Assembly (NCBI RefSeq): GCF_022201045.2
Contig: NC_068559.1
Location: 20,839,501-20,903,500 of the forward strand
Length of the DNA: 64,000 bases
DNA from: Citrus sinensis
Taxonomy: Eukaryota; Streptophyta; Magnoliopsida; Sapindales; Rutaceae
Reading direction: 5' to 3'
Shown in pieces: positions 1 to 11,855 of this stretch (its first letter is position 1; every line of letters starts with the position of its first letter). The position numbers were made by a program, and so were the translations under genes. Below the pieces are notes generated by a model. That model did no database searches and was not told the origin of the DNA. It was given only the letters and a program-made list of their open reading frames with translations.

Positions 1-78
1 AATATCGTCATTCGCCTCCTCGGCATCGTTTAGTGCCGGATTCACCACCTTCCTCTTCCCTCCGCCCTTCACTTTCAT
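1..78 (-). CDS. 5' end of an unidentified gene (partial)
   Basis: An ATG at 78..76 on the minus strand opens a frame that stays open to the window edge, giving 26 residues beginning MKVKGGGKRKVVNP and continuing with an acidic stretch (DAEEANDD). The start is basic (four of the first ten residues are Lys or Arg) and could be a nuclear localisation type tail. GC content is clearly higher than in the flanking DNA, as in a coding exon. The rest lies outside the window, so the family cannot be told. It is divergent from nothing nearby; the next gene, SIG2, points the same way and ends at 1610. Confidence 0.6.
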   Translation of the reverse strand, partial: MKVKGGGKRKVVNPALNDAEEANDDI

Positions 79-1609
79 TTTCTTTTTTTAATTTTTTTTC
101 TGCTAATTCCTTGCGAATGGAAAAAATAAAAATAAAAAACTTTCGAGTTTCTGTTGGCGAAAAATTATTCGGTGAGTTACACACACCGAGTTAGTGAGTG
201 GAAACGGAGGTAGCCTCGCCCTTGCCCTCGCCCTCGTCAGATATGAGGAGCTGAGCTGACAGCTACGCTTGTTTTTTTTTTTAAAAAAAAAAAAAATTCA
301 AGTCTCTTTCCAGGTTCTTTTTTTTGCTTTGAAAGGAGGAGGAATTCGGTTTCTGGGTCAGAAATTGACCCGGATCCGGATAAATTGGGTAATTTATTTT
401 GCCTTAAATTTTATTTTTATTTTTTTTTTTATATAATTTCGTTTGGACATGAGGTTTTGATGTGTGAATCCCGCCACTGTTTCCCTCCAAATCATGCTCG
501 GCTTTTTGATTCTTTTTGGTGGGAATTTTATGAATTTATTAAGAGCGCATGCGAAAGTAGTTTTTTTTATGTTGTTAAAATATTTTTAAAATGATTAAAG
601 GCGTATTATTTATTTGCAAAAATTACTTGAAATATTTTTTTTTTTTGGGGAAATGACGAGTTTTTTTGATACCATCAAATGTTCAAATAATCAAAAACAA
701 AATCAATAAAACCTTATCGTGTGACGTTGCTTTCAACCCAAAAATTCATAAACAACAATATCAAAAGAAACAATAATTCTTAGTTCTTATAAATAACTGA
801 TGCTACAATATCTCAAAGCACTTTTTTTTTTTTTTAATTTTTCTCCAGTAACATGTAATAAAATTCTCAATTTTATTATGCCAGAAACAAGTCAAGAACT
901 TCAAAATTCACGGCCTCGGACCATGAAATATTGATTACAAGTTGGGTAACAAAATTTTCGAAAGACCATGAATCAGGGTGGTTCCATAAAATTTATCTAT
1001 AAAGGAAATATATCAATTAATTAATATTTCATACGGCACATCATTTATTGATAGATGATTCTGCCAACTACATTAATGCTGAATAATTAAGTTAATTTTA
1101 CTAAATACATAGCAGTAACTCTTTGGTGATGCATCAATTGAGATATAAACAGATATCCAACTCTTAATAATGCAAGTGCATTCAACAATGCTTCAATTTC
1201 TATTCTGTTTCATTCTCTGTCGAATGCAATTGCAAAAACATAAACAGCAGAAACATCACCAAATTTTGAGAATTGAATCAATTTTCAGGAAATTGACGGA
1301 ACAATTTTTGGAAAAGAATCAAGTTTCAATATGCAAATCAAACCTTAGCAGCGACAAGTTGAATCTTTCAATAGTTAGTCTTTTTAAGCATCTTTTGGTA
1401 CATCAAAATAATGAGAAGGTGTTAATTGATTAATTCAAAAAAAAAAAATTCTGTTTCTATTCACAACCATTCTATAGTACTTGAACAAAGGTACATTTTG
1501 GTCGCTAGAAAAAGAAAAAGAAAGAAATGAACTATAGATGAATAGCAAGGCAAACCTTCTTAATCCTCAAAAGAGCTTAGCTAACTCATTAGAAATTAAA
1601 TCCCGGATC
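79..1609. other. Intergenic: leader/promoter of the left-edge gene and 3' flank of SIG2
   Basis: No gene is supported here. Roughly 79-400 should carry the leader and promoter of the minus-strand gene that starts at 78; it has T- and A-runs (about 270-295) and CT/GA-rich stretches. The remainder is AT-rich with short homopolymers. The last 100 bases or so before 1610 are probably the 3' untranslated region of SIG2. Open frames of 69 and 87 codons (385-594, 1170-1433) are low-complexity and not convincing. Confidence 0.6.
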
Positions 1610-4600
1610 TCAAGAGGTTATCGCATATTGCATCAAATGTTTTGTTCTCTTCTTGTTCTTTAGCTTACGGAATGCAGAGGACTCAATTTGCCGAATTCTC
1701 TCTCTACTCACACCCATCAACTCTCCAATCTCTTGCAACGTCTTCATCCTTCCATCTTCCAGCCCAAACCTCCATCGGACAACCTGCCTTTCCCTTGGAT
1801 TCAGTGTGTCCAAGACCTTCTCAAGGTCCTCCTTCATAAATTTCTTGATCAGCAGATCCTCTGCAGTTTCTGCTTCTGGATCCGCAATTACTTCCTGTCA
1901 AAAGACATAAACCATATGATAAACAGAGGGGGAAAAAAAATTATAAGTGAATCAGACAGATTGAGAATAAAACAGACCGATGGTTTAAGATTTTGGTTAA
2001 TTCCAAATTTCTGGTCAAGAGATCTCGGAGCTTTAGGGGTGAGTAATACAGCATGGAGCCTCTTCATTGAGAGCCCTGTCGCCTCTGCAACTTCTTCGTT
2101 ATTAGGATGTCTTCCATTCTCACTATACAACTGTTTTCTAGCTTCCTTCACTCTGTAAGTTGCCTCTACCATGTGAAACTGTGAACCCAAAATAATTTAC
2201 AAATGAGAGGTGCAAAACATGAAGTATTCAGCATCACAGATGTGTTTCTCAATAAGAATTTTAGAAGACGGTTACAAAGCACTCGGTCAGAGAACAAGAA
2301 ACTAGAACATTAAAGCAAAACTCACTGGTAATCTAATTGTTCTGGATTGGTCGGAAAGTGACTTGCGAACTGCCTGTTTGATCCACCAATGAGCATAGGT
2401 TGAGAACTTGAAACCTTTGGAGGCGTCGAACTTTTCTGCACCTCTAACAAGGCCTCGACATCCTTCCTATAAGTTAATGAGCCATATTTAGATACCGCAA
2501 GGCTTGAAGCTAAGAAATTTAGAAAAAATTGCAATCAATTTTTCTTACCAAAGAAAATTACCCCAAAAAAAAAAGGTCATTTGTTTATTTGTAAAGGAAA
2601 CCCTTTATTCTTTTAGCTACACATAATAATGAAGTATATACCTGAACAAGATCTTGGAGATTCATACCAGCCCCTTGATAATTCTTTGCAATTGATATAA
2701 CAAGTCGTATGTTGCTTGTGATCATCTTGTCTTTGCAAAGAATACCATAGTTCAAGCGCCTCCTTAATTCTCTTTGATCAACTCCAGCTGCAGCAGCCCA
2801 CTGGGCGAAGGTTGGTGAACCTCCACATCGCTCTGAAAGCACCTCACGTAGCCCTTCCAGTTTCAATAAATCCTGAATCACATCAATCATAGTAGACACA
2901 TTAGAAATTGAATCAGGAACAAAAACATACATACATAATTTAATCGCAAGATCTTGTTGCTTTTCTTTCCTAGTAAAGTTGGGAGGAAAATAAGCAAGTT
3001 TCTTGCTGGCCTCAAATCTCACTCCAATTTGGGCATAAAGTTGCCAAAGAAATGAGTCAAACAGGGGGCCACATAGGAATTGCATGTTTCTGTGATCATA
3101 GCCTTCTGTTCGAGCAATCTCGTTAATTGAAATACCAGACAATATGTTTTCACTTCAATGTCATTAGTTACCAGTAACTGTCAAGTATAAATATGACAAA
3201 ACTGGTACTAGTAGCTCTTATATGCCATACACATACAGATCCAGACGCATCATGACATCTCTTTCATTTTTTTACTTACCTAATGTCAGCTAGTATCTAT
3301 CTGGAATGCAATCAACTCTAAAGCATTGAAACAATACCAATCAGCTATGATTAGAGTGTACCAAACAGTGCAATCTCAGGATGGACCAGCTTCATTTTCA
3401 AAGGCTCATAAAGTCATTTGTTATATCTAATGGCTTTCATCTGGATAGATTCTTATCACAATAAGGTAAATAACAATTTCTACTAATTAGTAACTCCAAA
3501 GGACTTGCTTCCTTCAAAAACATCAAAATAACTAGTATGTATGTCACACCTGTATTCCTGCTGACAACTGCATTTCTTCATTGGCAGTCAGAAGCCTGGA
3601 ACTACTGGTAGTTGCTCTTAAGTACCTCAAAGGATCAGAGTAGTCTACCTCCTGTACAGAAGGACGCTTTCTCCGGCTAGTAGAACCTGACTTCACAGAC
3701 ATGACATTGGCAGCTGCCTTCTCTGCGGCCCTTGTTCTTCTGGCTTTTCGTTCAGTTTGGCGTCTTGATCTCACAGCTATACTCTGGGAAACCTGTTCCT
3801 CCAAAAGCTTAAGTTCTTCATGGGTTGGTTCCAAATCAGCAGATTTATTTAAGGGTTGTTGCTCGGAATATTCTTCTTCAGGTGCAGCTTCAACTATCAC
3901 GGAATCTCCTATTATACTAGCTCTTTCTCTTTCTGTAAGCTGAGCCCACATGGATGTGTTAGTATCAGCTGACAATGAGATAGCAGGTTTACTCTTCGGT
4001 TTTGCAGAGTTGTGATGATTAACCATCAAGGCTGCATCCTTAGCAACCTTCACAGCAGCTCTTGCAAGAGCAACTGCTTCAGCAGAAGCTGCAGCAATTA
4101 CAGCTTCATCGCTAGTAAGAGTTTCTGTAGCTAAACTTGTTCCTAAGTTTTCCTGCAGACGGATAACAAAGATGATATAAATAAAAAACTTGCATACATC
4201 AAATCAACAAAACTTATAGCAAGCATCAATGTCTGCAGCTTTTTATGACTGTTCACGTCCACACAATATTTTCTACCTCAGATTACAGGATAACCTCAAA
4301 AAGGAAATTTTATCCTTCATTTATACAAGACAGAAAATACGTGATAAAAAACAAAGAAAATTCAAGAGCACAGACGATGTCAAGAGAAGAAAAAGAAATC
4401 AAACCAGAAGGGAGTATCTTAAGCTATGCATCATCAGTATGTACACTAGTGCATGCACTTTAAGAAAAAAACACCCTTGATCTCACAACAAAAGCAACCC
4501 AAAATATACAAACTAATTAAAAAAGAGAGCAAGTTAACAGTTAATTATCACTTGAGACATTAAAATTTTGCAGTATTCCTAACAAAAATAATCAGACCAT

Positions 4601-5565
4601 CTTTTGGTAAATCACAAAAATTTATCTCCTTGAAAATGTAGCAACATGCTTATAAGAATGGTTTCCAGAAAAATCACCACATAAGACAAAATTTCATGAG
4701 TAAGTTTATTGACAAATGGCACAAGTCTCACCTCTGTGGATGGACCAACTGCTCCAAAATATGTCCATTGTCTGTTTGCAGCAACTGCATTTGAATGAGC
4801 TTCTAAAGAAGGTAATCTGAGCTTCTCCACATCAAGCACTGTGGTCATTGCTGTTGATGTTGATGGTGATGTAGTGGATAAAACACAATGTGTACGGAAA
4901 CAGATAGGCTCTTTACTTTTTGCTACAAAATTCGATAAAAGATCCAGAAAAAGAAATTAATTTATATAAAACTCGTGATTCCATACAAAACATCAGTAAA
5001 AATAAATCTTGGTTTATTTTCCCTTGAACAAATTTGATCCCTTTGCCACTAATTTTGGGACATTTCCTAAGAAAAAGCATTATATTTAAAATTTGAAAAA
5101 CAAATTGAATTTCAGGTAATGAATTCCGTTATGCAATAACAGAGATGTAGACATTGAGAGAACAACACAGCTTGCGGGCATGTGGAAAAAAAAAAAAATC
5201 ACAGAACAAACAAACCCAATTGAATTCTAATTGAAGACAGGGCACTACTGAGTAAATGCTCTTCTATTTGCACAAAAACAAACACACCCATTTCAGTTCT
5301 GATTCAAATGAAGTCATATGTAACTGAATGTCACTCAAAATCCACAAAATAAAAACACAACACAATCCTTAGAAATCCCAATAGAAACAAACCCATTCGA
5401 GCGGCATTCATAATGCACATAACCAAATAAAAGAATTACCACGGGGCCAAAAACAGAGAGAGACTCACAGGGGTGAGAAGAATGATGCTGGTGATTGTGG
5501 AGAGTTCTGAAATGGATAGAAAAAGTGTCTGGTTGACACTTGAACTGTGGTAGCAGACACGACAT
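1610..5565 (-). CDS. SIG2: Plastid RNA polymerase sigma factor SIG2 (sigB)
   Basis: Nuclear-encoded sigma-70 subunit that gives promoter specificity to the bacterial-type (PEP) RNA polymerase in chloroplasts; Arabidopsis SIG2 is known for plastid tRNA genes and chlorophyll synthesis. Exons on minus, 5' to 3': 5565..5469, 4922..4732, 4152..3550, 2872..2642, 2466..2326, 2178..1978, 1894..1610. All introns are GT-AG and phases join to 582 codons plus TGA, close to the 572 residues of the Arabidopsis protein. The start MSCLLPQFK matches the family; an in-frame ATG 23 codons upstream (5634) is possible. Residues 1 to about 60 look like a transit peptide. Region 1.2 is near 285-300, region 2 near 345-421 ([19 protein letters not shown], then [15 protein letters not shown]), region 3 begins [17 protein letters not shown], and region 4 has the helix-turn-helix [11 protein letters not shown] near 555-565. 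It ends [15 protein letters not shown]. Confidence 0.97.
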
Positions 5566-5675
5566 GTTCTTATTAAAACTACTAGTACTAATTTGAGTCT
5601 CTTTTCCTAAACCAGCTGCCGCCACATCGATCATCTAGAAAAATTAATACAAAAAAATGAATTGAGAGAAAGGCA

Positions 5676-5702
5676 TTTCTTTCTTTCTTTCTTTCTTTCT
5701 TT
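5676..5702. repeat. (TTTC)n microsatellite in the SIG2 leader
   Basis: About seven tandem TTTC units lie just upstream of the SIG2 start codons, so on the sense strand the leader carries a GAAA run. Such tracts vary in length between individuals. Confidence 0.9.
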
Positions 5703-5711
5703 ATCTCGGTG

Positions 5712-5924
5712 TTACAAGGAGTTCAAAGCATCTGAGAGCAGCCATGAATGAGAGAAGGCCGTGTTCACAGGGAGAGAGAGGAATGGTTTACTGATTGAAT
5801 GGCGCTGTTGTTGCGATAAAATAAGAGGATAAGGGAGAGAGGTGGCTGCCTGAGAGAACGAGAGACTGATAAGCATTCCTCTTAAGGCCTTTCCCATTTT
5901 AACGTTTTATTGTTACTTTATATA
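5712..5924 (-). promoter_or_regulatory. SIG2 core promoter and leader with a possible upstream ORF
   Basis: Read on minus, TATATAAA lies at 5924..5917. A transcript would then start near 5890. The leader contains an ATG at 5876 (start of MLISLSFSQ) whose frame runs 54 codons to a stop at 5712, before the SIG2 start. An ATG at 5897 opens the same frame but probably lies upstream of the transcription start. The TATA box is seen; use of the start site and any role of the upstream ORF are inference. Confidence 0.45.
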
Positions 5925-7156
5925 CAGTCATTAATCCTTTTATTTATTTAAATTATACCCAAAAAAAATAAATGAGAGTTTAATTTTATTTACTCCCCAA
6001 AAAATAAATTTATATAGGTTATTTTAGTTTGTGGTTCCCCGCTCCCCCCTTCCCCCAAAATAAAGAAATGTCTTGGTTTAGTTTTTATGAAAGTAATATG
6101 CATATTTTTCAAAATTAGTCAGTGAGGGTGAAGACAAAATTCAAATTTTTATTTTAAATTTAATACCAGGCTTTGCTGGAATAGAGAAAGTTCACCCACT
6201 TGGGATTGAGATAAAAAATTCAATTCACTAAGCATAAAGACTTAATCATTTATTCTTAATTGAACTCAGGTAACTACGAACGTAAAGCTCGTTCACAACA
6301 AAACAAATTATGTTTATGAATAATTTTAAATTTCAAATATTAAATCATATATGATTTCATTAAAAAAAATTAGTATAATGGAATTCGTGCCCTAATTTAA
6401 GTTAAAAAACATATAAAAAATTTTGAATTGTATATACTTATAAGCAAAAAAAAAAAAAAAAATTGTATCCTAGCATATTGGTTTAGTTCAGTTTGGGTTT
6501 GATTGGAGCAAAATGCCCACTCGCAGTATCAACCAAGTGATTGCTTATTGTACCACCATATTTATAAAATTATCCTAATATATCATAGCGGAGTAGATGT
6601 GCTATTGTAATATTGTCTTGGTTGGTGTGAAATTGTTTCCATTTCAGAAAAATTAAAAAAAAAAATTAACCATGTTGAAAACTTTTATTCCCTCCCTTTT
6701 AATATGGCAAATCCACCATTTTTCAATTTTAAACAATGAAGATAGTAGTAATTAATAGCAAAAAAATATGAGTTAAATAGCTTATTATAGAGTTGATAAC
6801 GTATATTAAGTAGTCATATTAGTATGTATACAAACTTTTAAGATAAAGTTTTTTTTCCCCTCCGTCCTAGGCAAAGCCAAGGGATTTGTTTCGATTCACG
6901 TCTTTTATTGAATATCATCCATCTTAAAAATGTGTCACAAATAAATTTTAAAATATCAATTTGCAGAATAATTAAATTTTATAAAAATTTGAAATTCAAA
7001 TCCTTTCAAAAATAAAATAAAATAAAGATTGAATTCAAAATAGCGCCACCCTCTTAATAAATTCGCCGGGCACCTGCTTGGAGAGTCCGCTCCTTTTCTC
7101 ACTCGCTCAGTCGGCAGTTCACTCTCAAGCAAACTAACAAATACTTGGTGATCGCA
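5925..7156. other. Intergenic: divergent promoters of SIG2 and the SWIB gene
   Basis: AT-rich spacer of about 1.2 kb without a supported gene. It has a 15-base A-run near 6450 and other A/T homopolymers. The last 80 bases before 7157 (CACTCGCTCAGTCGGC type, CT-rich) look like the leader of the SWIB gene. Confidence 0.6.
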
Positions 7157-9124
7157 ATGTCTTCAGCTGCCGCTAGGGTTTTCAACGGCTGCCGGGCCCT
7201 CCTGGCTCCGGCCAAGTCCTCTGCCGCTGCCTCCTCAGCGGCTTCCACTAAAGCGAAATCAAAAACAACGAAGAAACCCAGAGCCAAATCGCCAGTAAAG
7301 CGCGGTGCACCTACTCGACCTACTGGAATTTCCAAGGTGAGCCCTGTCTCTCCTGCGCTTGCGAAATTTCTCGGCGCCCCTGAAGCCTCCCGCTCCGACG
7401 CCGTCCGTCAGATCTGGGCCCACGTCAAGACCCACAACCTCCAGGTTTGAACCCTAATTTTTGAATTCCATTTTCGCGTAAAATTTCTTGTTACTTTGTT
7501 GAGCTTTACGAATGAATTGTATTTTTACGTTTCTTTTGTATTTTGTATGTGGGTTTTGTTCTTTGTTTGTTTAACAGTGAGATTGTATGTGGGGTGGGTG
7601 TGTTCCAGAGTGCGTTTGTAGAAAAGTAATTTTGACTCTAAGAACCGCTGGAAACAAAATCACTTTCTATAAAAGTAAACATGATGTGTGTTTGACTGTT
7701 TGGTGCTTTTCTTACTCGAGAATGGCTGTTTGGTATAGTTTTAATCAACTGCTTCTTTAGAAATCACACTTGGTGCTTTTAGATCTCTAAAAATGAAACT
7801 TTATTTGAAAGCACGCTGGAATGGCGCACTATAGCCGTGGACACTTGTAATTGCCCAACAAGGGATGTCTGGAGAAAGAGATTAATGGTTTCATTTCTAC
7901 GTTGTGTAGCTGTTTTTCGTCTTCTGGTTTGGCAAATCTCAATTTATTATATTTGAATTTTGCTGTTCTGTGTTCTGCATGCTTCCAGAAAGAGCATATT
8001 AATGTGCCTATAAAAACATATTTCAGCTTGTGATTGTGCTGGTGTTATCTCTTGAATAAGAAGTGAACTCGTGGATCATATGGGAACTTTTCACAAACAT
8101 AACTTGTATTGATTTTTTTTTTCTTTTATGGGTAATATCATACTCATAAGTATGGATTTCTGTTATACATTTTCTCATTGTCAAAGCTGCATGCATAGTG
8201 ACTCATCTCTCTTATAAGGTGAGATAGAACTTTGTTGGCATTTGATATGAACTATTTAAGGGTCTCCCCCAATTCTCTCTCTCTCTCTCTCAATGGTAGT
8301 GTGTTAATTAGGTAAATTTAGTTATAAATTTACTGATACGTAGTAATGACATCCTTACAAGGTGCATCTGCATCATAGGTAGAGAGAACAATGTAAATTT
8401 AGGGGTTGCTAGAGATATTGATGCTTGAGTTGTAATTGTAAAAATATATGAAAGAGATGATTGCATTATAGGTATAAACCAACCTGGATGTGTTTTTGTT
8501 CGCTTCCTCATTTTTTTTTGGGCTAAGAAACAAAAGATTATATAAGAACTACACGAATTTGTAAATTTAGGGATTTCTTCCTCTAGCAATCCTTCATTGC
8601 TATTAAAATACATGTTTTAATGAATATATTATATACCCAATGCTTTCGGATTTTGTAACGAATGCATGATTTTGAGGACGGAAACGTGTTTCTCTTTAGT
8701 TTAGCCCATGATGAAGTGTTGTTTGTTCTTCCCCCACCACCAGTTTTCTTAAGAACTCTGTCATTCTCTCTCTTGAAGCAGATTCACTTTTGAGAATATT
8801 GTTTCTAAATATCCTGCTTCTTTGGGATGTTATGGAGAGAGCTAACGGCTTATTGTTCTTTTGCTTCCAATGTTGTGGTCATACTTATTATTCGATTATA
8901 CTTTGGATATCATAATGCAATTGAAGCTTCATATTGAGGAGAATTTGCTTTACCATAATTTGGCTAATTGTGTGTATGATGGATACTTTTGGCTGCAGAA
9001 TCCTGAGAACAAGCGGGAAATCCTCTGTGATGAGAAGCTGAAAGCCATCTTCGAAGGGAAAAATGCTGTTGGATTCCTGGAGATTGGGAAACTGTTGAGC
9101 CCCCATTTCGTGAAGACTGCTTGA
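7157..9124 (+). CDS. SWIB/MDM2-domain protein, small organelle-type
   Basis: Two exons, 7157..7444 and 8999..9124, with a 1,554-bp GT-AG intron, give 137 residues. Residues 1-60 are rich in Ala, Ser, Lys and Arg with almost no acidic residues (MSSAAARVFNGCRALLAP at the start), like a plastid or mitochondrial targeting peptide. Residues from about 62 to the end form a SWIB domain: SPALAKFLGAPEASRSDA, then VRQIWAHVKTHNLQ, NPENKREILCDEKLKAIF and a C-terminal GFLEIGKLLSPHFVKTA. The intron falls right after HNLQ, a usual site in this family. SWIB domains occur in SWI/SNF subunits; plants also have short stand-alone versions, some found with organelle nucleoids. The ATG at 7157 was preferred because the frame upstream has only TTG/GTG codons. 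Which compartment it serves is inferred. Confidence 0.93.
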
Positions 9125-10187
9125 GGTCCTTGACTGCTGATTCTGATAACAAGTACAGGTGTTTGGCTTCAAATTGCTCTCCCAACTCCATGAGGGAGCT
9201 CTTGTCACTTTTCATAACCTTTTGTTGATGTAATTGCGTTCTTATGTTGATACATGGTTGGTCTCATGGTTGAGTTTGTGACTCTTTTCAAATTGTTTAG
9301 GTGGACATGCTGTAAAAATTAGTGAGGGGAAGAAGTTCATACCCTGTCTTGGTTTCCCTAATGTCTGTCTGCATTCTCTGTAGTTGTGGGTGTACTTGTC
9401 TAGTAATTGCCTAACCGTGTTGTTTCTCATCGCACCTTATTATTATTAGCAGATCATAAACGACAATTGTTGATATGTGCTTTTGGGGGAACTTTTGGAA
9501 TCTGGAGGTAATTATATGTATATATTTACCCACCGTCTCTTTGTGCAAATGCCAAAAACAGAATGTGGGGAAAAAACTGCTAGCAGATTCTCATTTCACG
9601 AATGTGGTTGAAGTTGATGTGATTATTGTTAGTGTCGATGGCAACATCAATATTTGAAGAGTTCTGAAAGAAGCGGGTGTCCTGAAGATATGCATATAGC
9701 ACCCGTAAACAGTTCCAGACTTCCAGATGTTATTTACCAAAAAAAAAAAAATATTCCACCTCTCTGAAGGCAGTTGCAGACTTCAACCTATTGCATTAAA
9801 TTGAGGTCAAACCTAAGTTTGTTGTGGGCCTATGTTTGATTTGGGCTTAAAATCCTGGGCTCGACCCTCCCGTTTGGGCCAAGTTTCTATCCAACACTAT
9901 TGTTATATAATCCTGTATTCCTATTCCGCACCAAACTCTTCCCTCTCGGTTATGGATCCTGTTTTTCGCCCTCCATGATGGACAGAAATTGCCACAGTGG
10001 TTTCTTCAGCATGAGGTCTTCTGAATCTGATTTGAGTGTTAATATTTGGCTGCCCAAAAATTATAATTTGCTCATTGATTCATTGAAGTATAATTAATAT
10101 TGCTCATTTTACAATATAAATTGCATACTATTTAAATTTTAAAAAACTTGAAATAAAAATCATTTTCAATCTTTAATTTCTTGGACC
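9125..10187. other. SWIB 3' flank and intergenic DNA
   Basis: The first few hundred bases are probably the 3' untranslated region of the SWIB gene. Apart from the hydrolase-like relic at 9598-9690, nothing coding is supported. The stretch 9770-9900 has several GGGCC/GGGCT motifs. Confidence 0.55.
9598..9690 (-). pseudogene. Relic of an alpha/beta-hydrolase exon 5
   Basis: Read on minus, this stretch matches exon 5 of the hydrolase gene at 11856-14411. The gene has ARFFGNSNVDVDSTVAIDTD; the relic reads TRFFQNSSNIDV, a gap, then AIDTN. Further on the gene has TSTTFRAR and the relic TSTTFVK in a shifted frame. On the DNA, 17 bases (GAATGTGGTTGAAGTTG) are identical. About 60 bases of the exon are missing and the frame is broken. 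I see no matching remains of exons 4 or 6. It is likely a decayed fragment of a duplicated or transposed gene copy. Confidence 0.65.
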
Positions 10188-11080
10188 ATCATGTGTAGGG
10201 ATGGCAATTGTACCCGCAAACCCGCAAACCCGCCCAAACCCACCCGCCAAAACCCGCCCGTTGCGGGTAATTTTACCCGTTGCGGGCGGGTTTAGTATTA
10301 TAAATTAAAACCCGCACATGGATGCGGGTGGGTTTGGTATTAACCTTATATCCGGTGGATACCCGCATGGATATCCACCAAACCCGCAATATTTTTTTCA
10401 AATATTTTTAATTTAATTTTAATCTAAAAATGTATAAAGAAAATAATGTCATTAATTAAATTACCAAATAGCCAAAGACTCAAAGTTGTGTATGTGTGTA
10501 TGTGGCCTATATCCTATTCTAAAGTCATAATCTAAAGAAAACTAAAGGCATTTTCCTTCGAATTAGTATTTGAAAATATTAATCTTAATTATTATTATAA
10601 GCATTGTGTTGGATGGGTGCTTATGGTGGTGAATGAAATGAATATCTTCTCTTGGAGCTTGTTTTAAATGATAATATGAAATGTAATTATTATTTTTAGA
10701 TACTAGTTTGTGTTTTTTAAATGGATTTGTGTAATTTATACTTAAATTTGAGAATTTGTGTTGAATTGATGTGGAAATTTTAATTTTTCATTTACATTAT
10801 TTAAATATAAAATTGAGTATGTTATATGGAATTTAAGGTTATTATTATAAATTTATATATTAAACATTTATGATTTTAAATACGGAAACCCGCAAAAAAT
10901 CCGCCGGATACCATTGCGGGTTTGGTAATTGTTAAAACCCGCTGCGGGTGGGTTTTTGTAAAAAAATTAAAACCTGCTGCGGGTTGCGGGTGGGTTTGGT
11001 AATTTAAATTTTATGCGGGTTTGGGTTTGGTAATGGCAAACCCGTTGCGGGCGGTGCCCATTGCCATCCCTAATCATGTG
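10188..11080. mobile_element. Non-autonomous hAT transposon with perfect 8-bp target duplications
   Basis: The element occupies 10196-11072 (877 bp). Its ends are inverted repeats beginning TAGGGATGGCAAT, and it is flanked by the direct repeat ATCATGTG at 10188-10195 and 11073-11080. An 8-bp duplication with TAGGG-type ends is the mark of the hAT superfamily. Both subterminal zones are packed with AACCCGC on one side and GCGGGTT on the other, as hAT transposase-binding regions often are. The middle is AT-rich, with no transposase frame, so it must have moved with help from another element. Confidence 0.92.
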
Positions 11081-11855
11081 GCTTATTCATGTTTCTTCCA
11101 TCTTTTGTTTTTCGAGAAGGATTTCAAAAGCACAAAATTTTTGTGAATGCAATGTTGGTGTTAAGGACCGTGGCCACCACCATCAACTTCAATTGATATT
11201 ACCTTAAATTAAACTCATGTTTAAAATAATTAATTAAGTAATTAATAATAATGTTAGTGAGCTGAATAAGCTAGCTGCCAGCTTCGCCATTCTTTACGTT
11301 ATTGCAAAAAAATTTCGAGTATTCCTTTATTGATACATATAGTTTGATTCCATAGTTATAACAATAAAATTCAGCTAAACAGCCCCTTTTTAAATATGAG
11401 AACAAGGGAAGAACTTCACCATCCATGTAAAATAATACAGCTACAACCTAAATTACTGCTTCAATTATATCCAAAAGAAGAAAGAGCTTGCTAAATGCAG
11501 AGTTAGAGTGCTGCTTTCTTTAAAGTTTTGCTCTAAAAAAATTTAATACTAATTAAAAAAAATCTTATTGTTTTTAAATATTTGATTCAGATATACGCGT
11601 TTTAGAGTTTTTATAGTAAACGTTAAAAAAAAAAAAAATCCAATTAGATTATCTTTTCATTGTCCTTTTTTATATTCGTTTCTCATCTTACCTTATTCGC
11701 ATCAGCAGAACATATGATCAGATTCATCTCGACAATTGTTGATATGCTAGAAGAGTAAAGAAAAAAGAAGGTTTAATGGAATCAAAAGATTGTTAAGTGG
11801 AACATTTTGCAGTGCATGAATGAATAGCTTTTATGCACTAATATATAAGAAATGA
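11081..11855. other. Intergenic: 3' flank of the hydrolase gene
   Basis: AT-rich, no gene supported. The portion next to 11856 should hold the 3' untranslated region of the minus-strand hydrolase. Confidence 0.6.

Noticed and set aside
2585..3142. 185-codon frame as a separate gene
   Set aside because: It is exon 4 of SIG2 read through its flanking introns; only 2642-2872 is coding.
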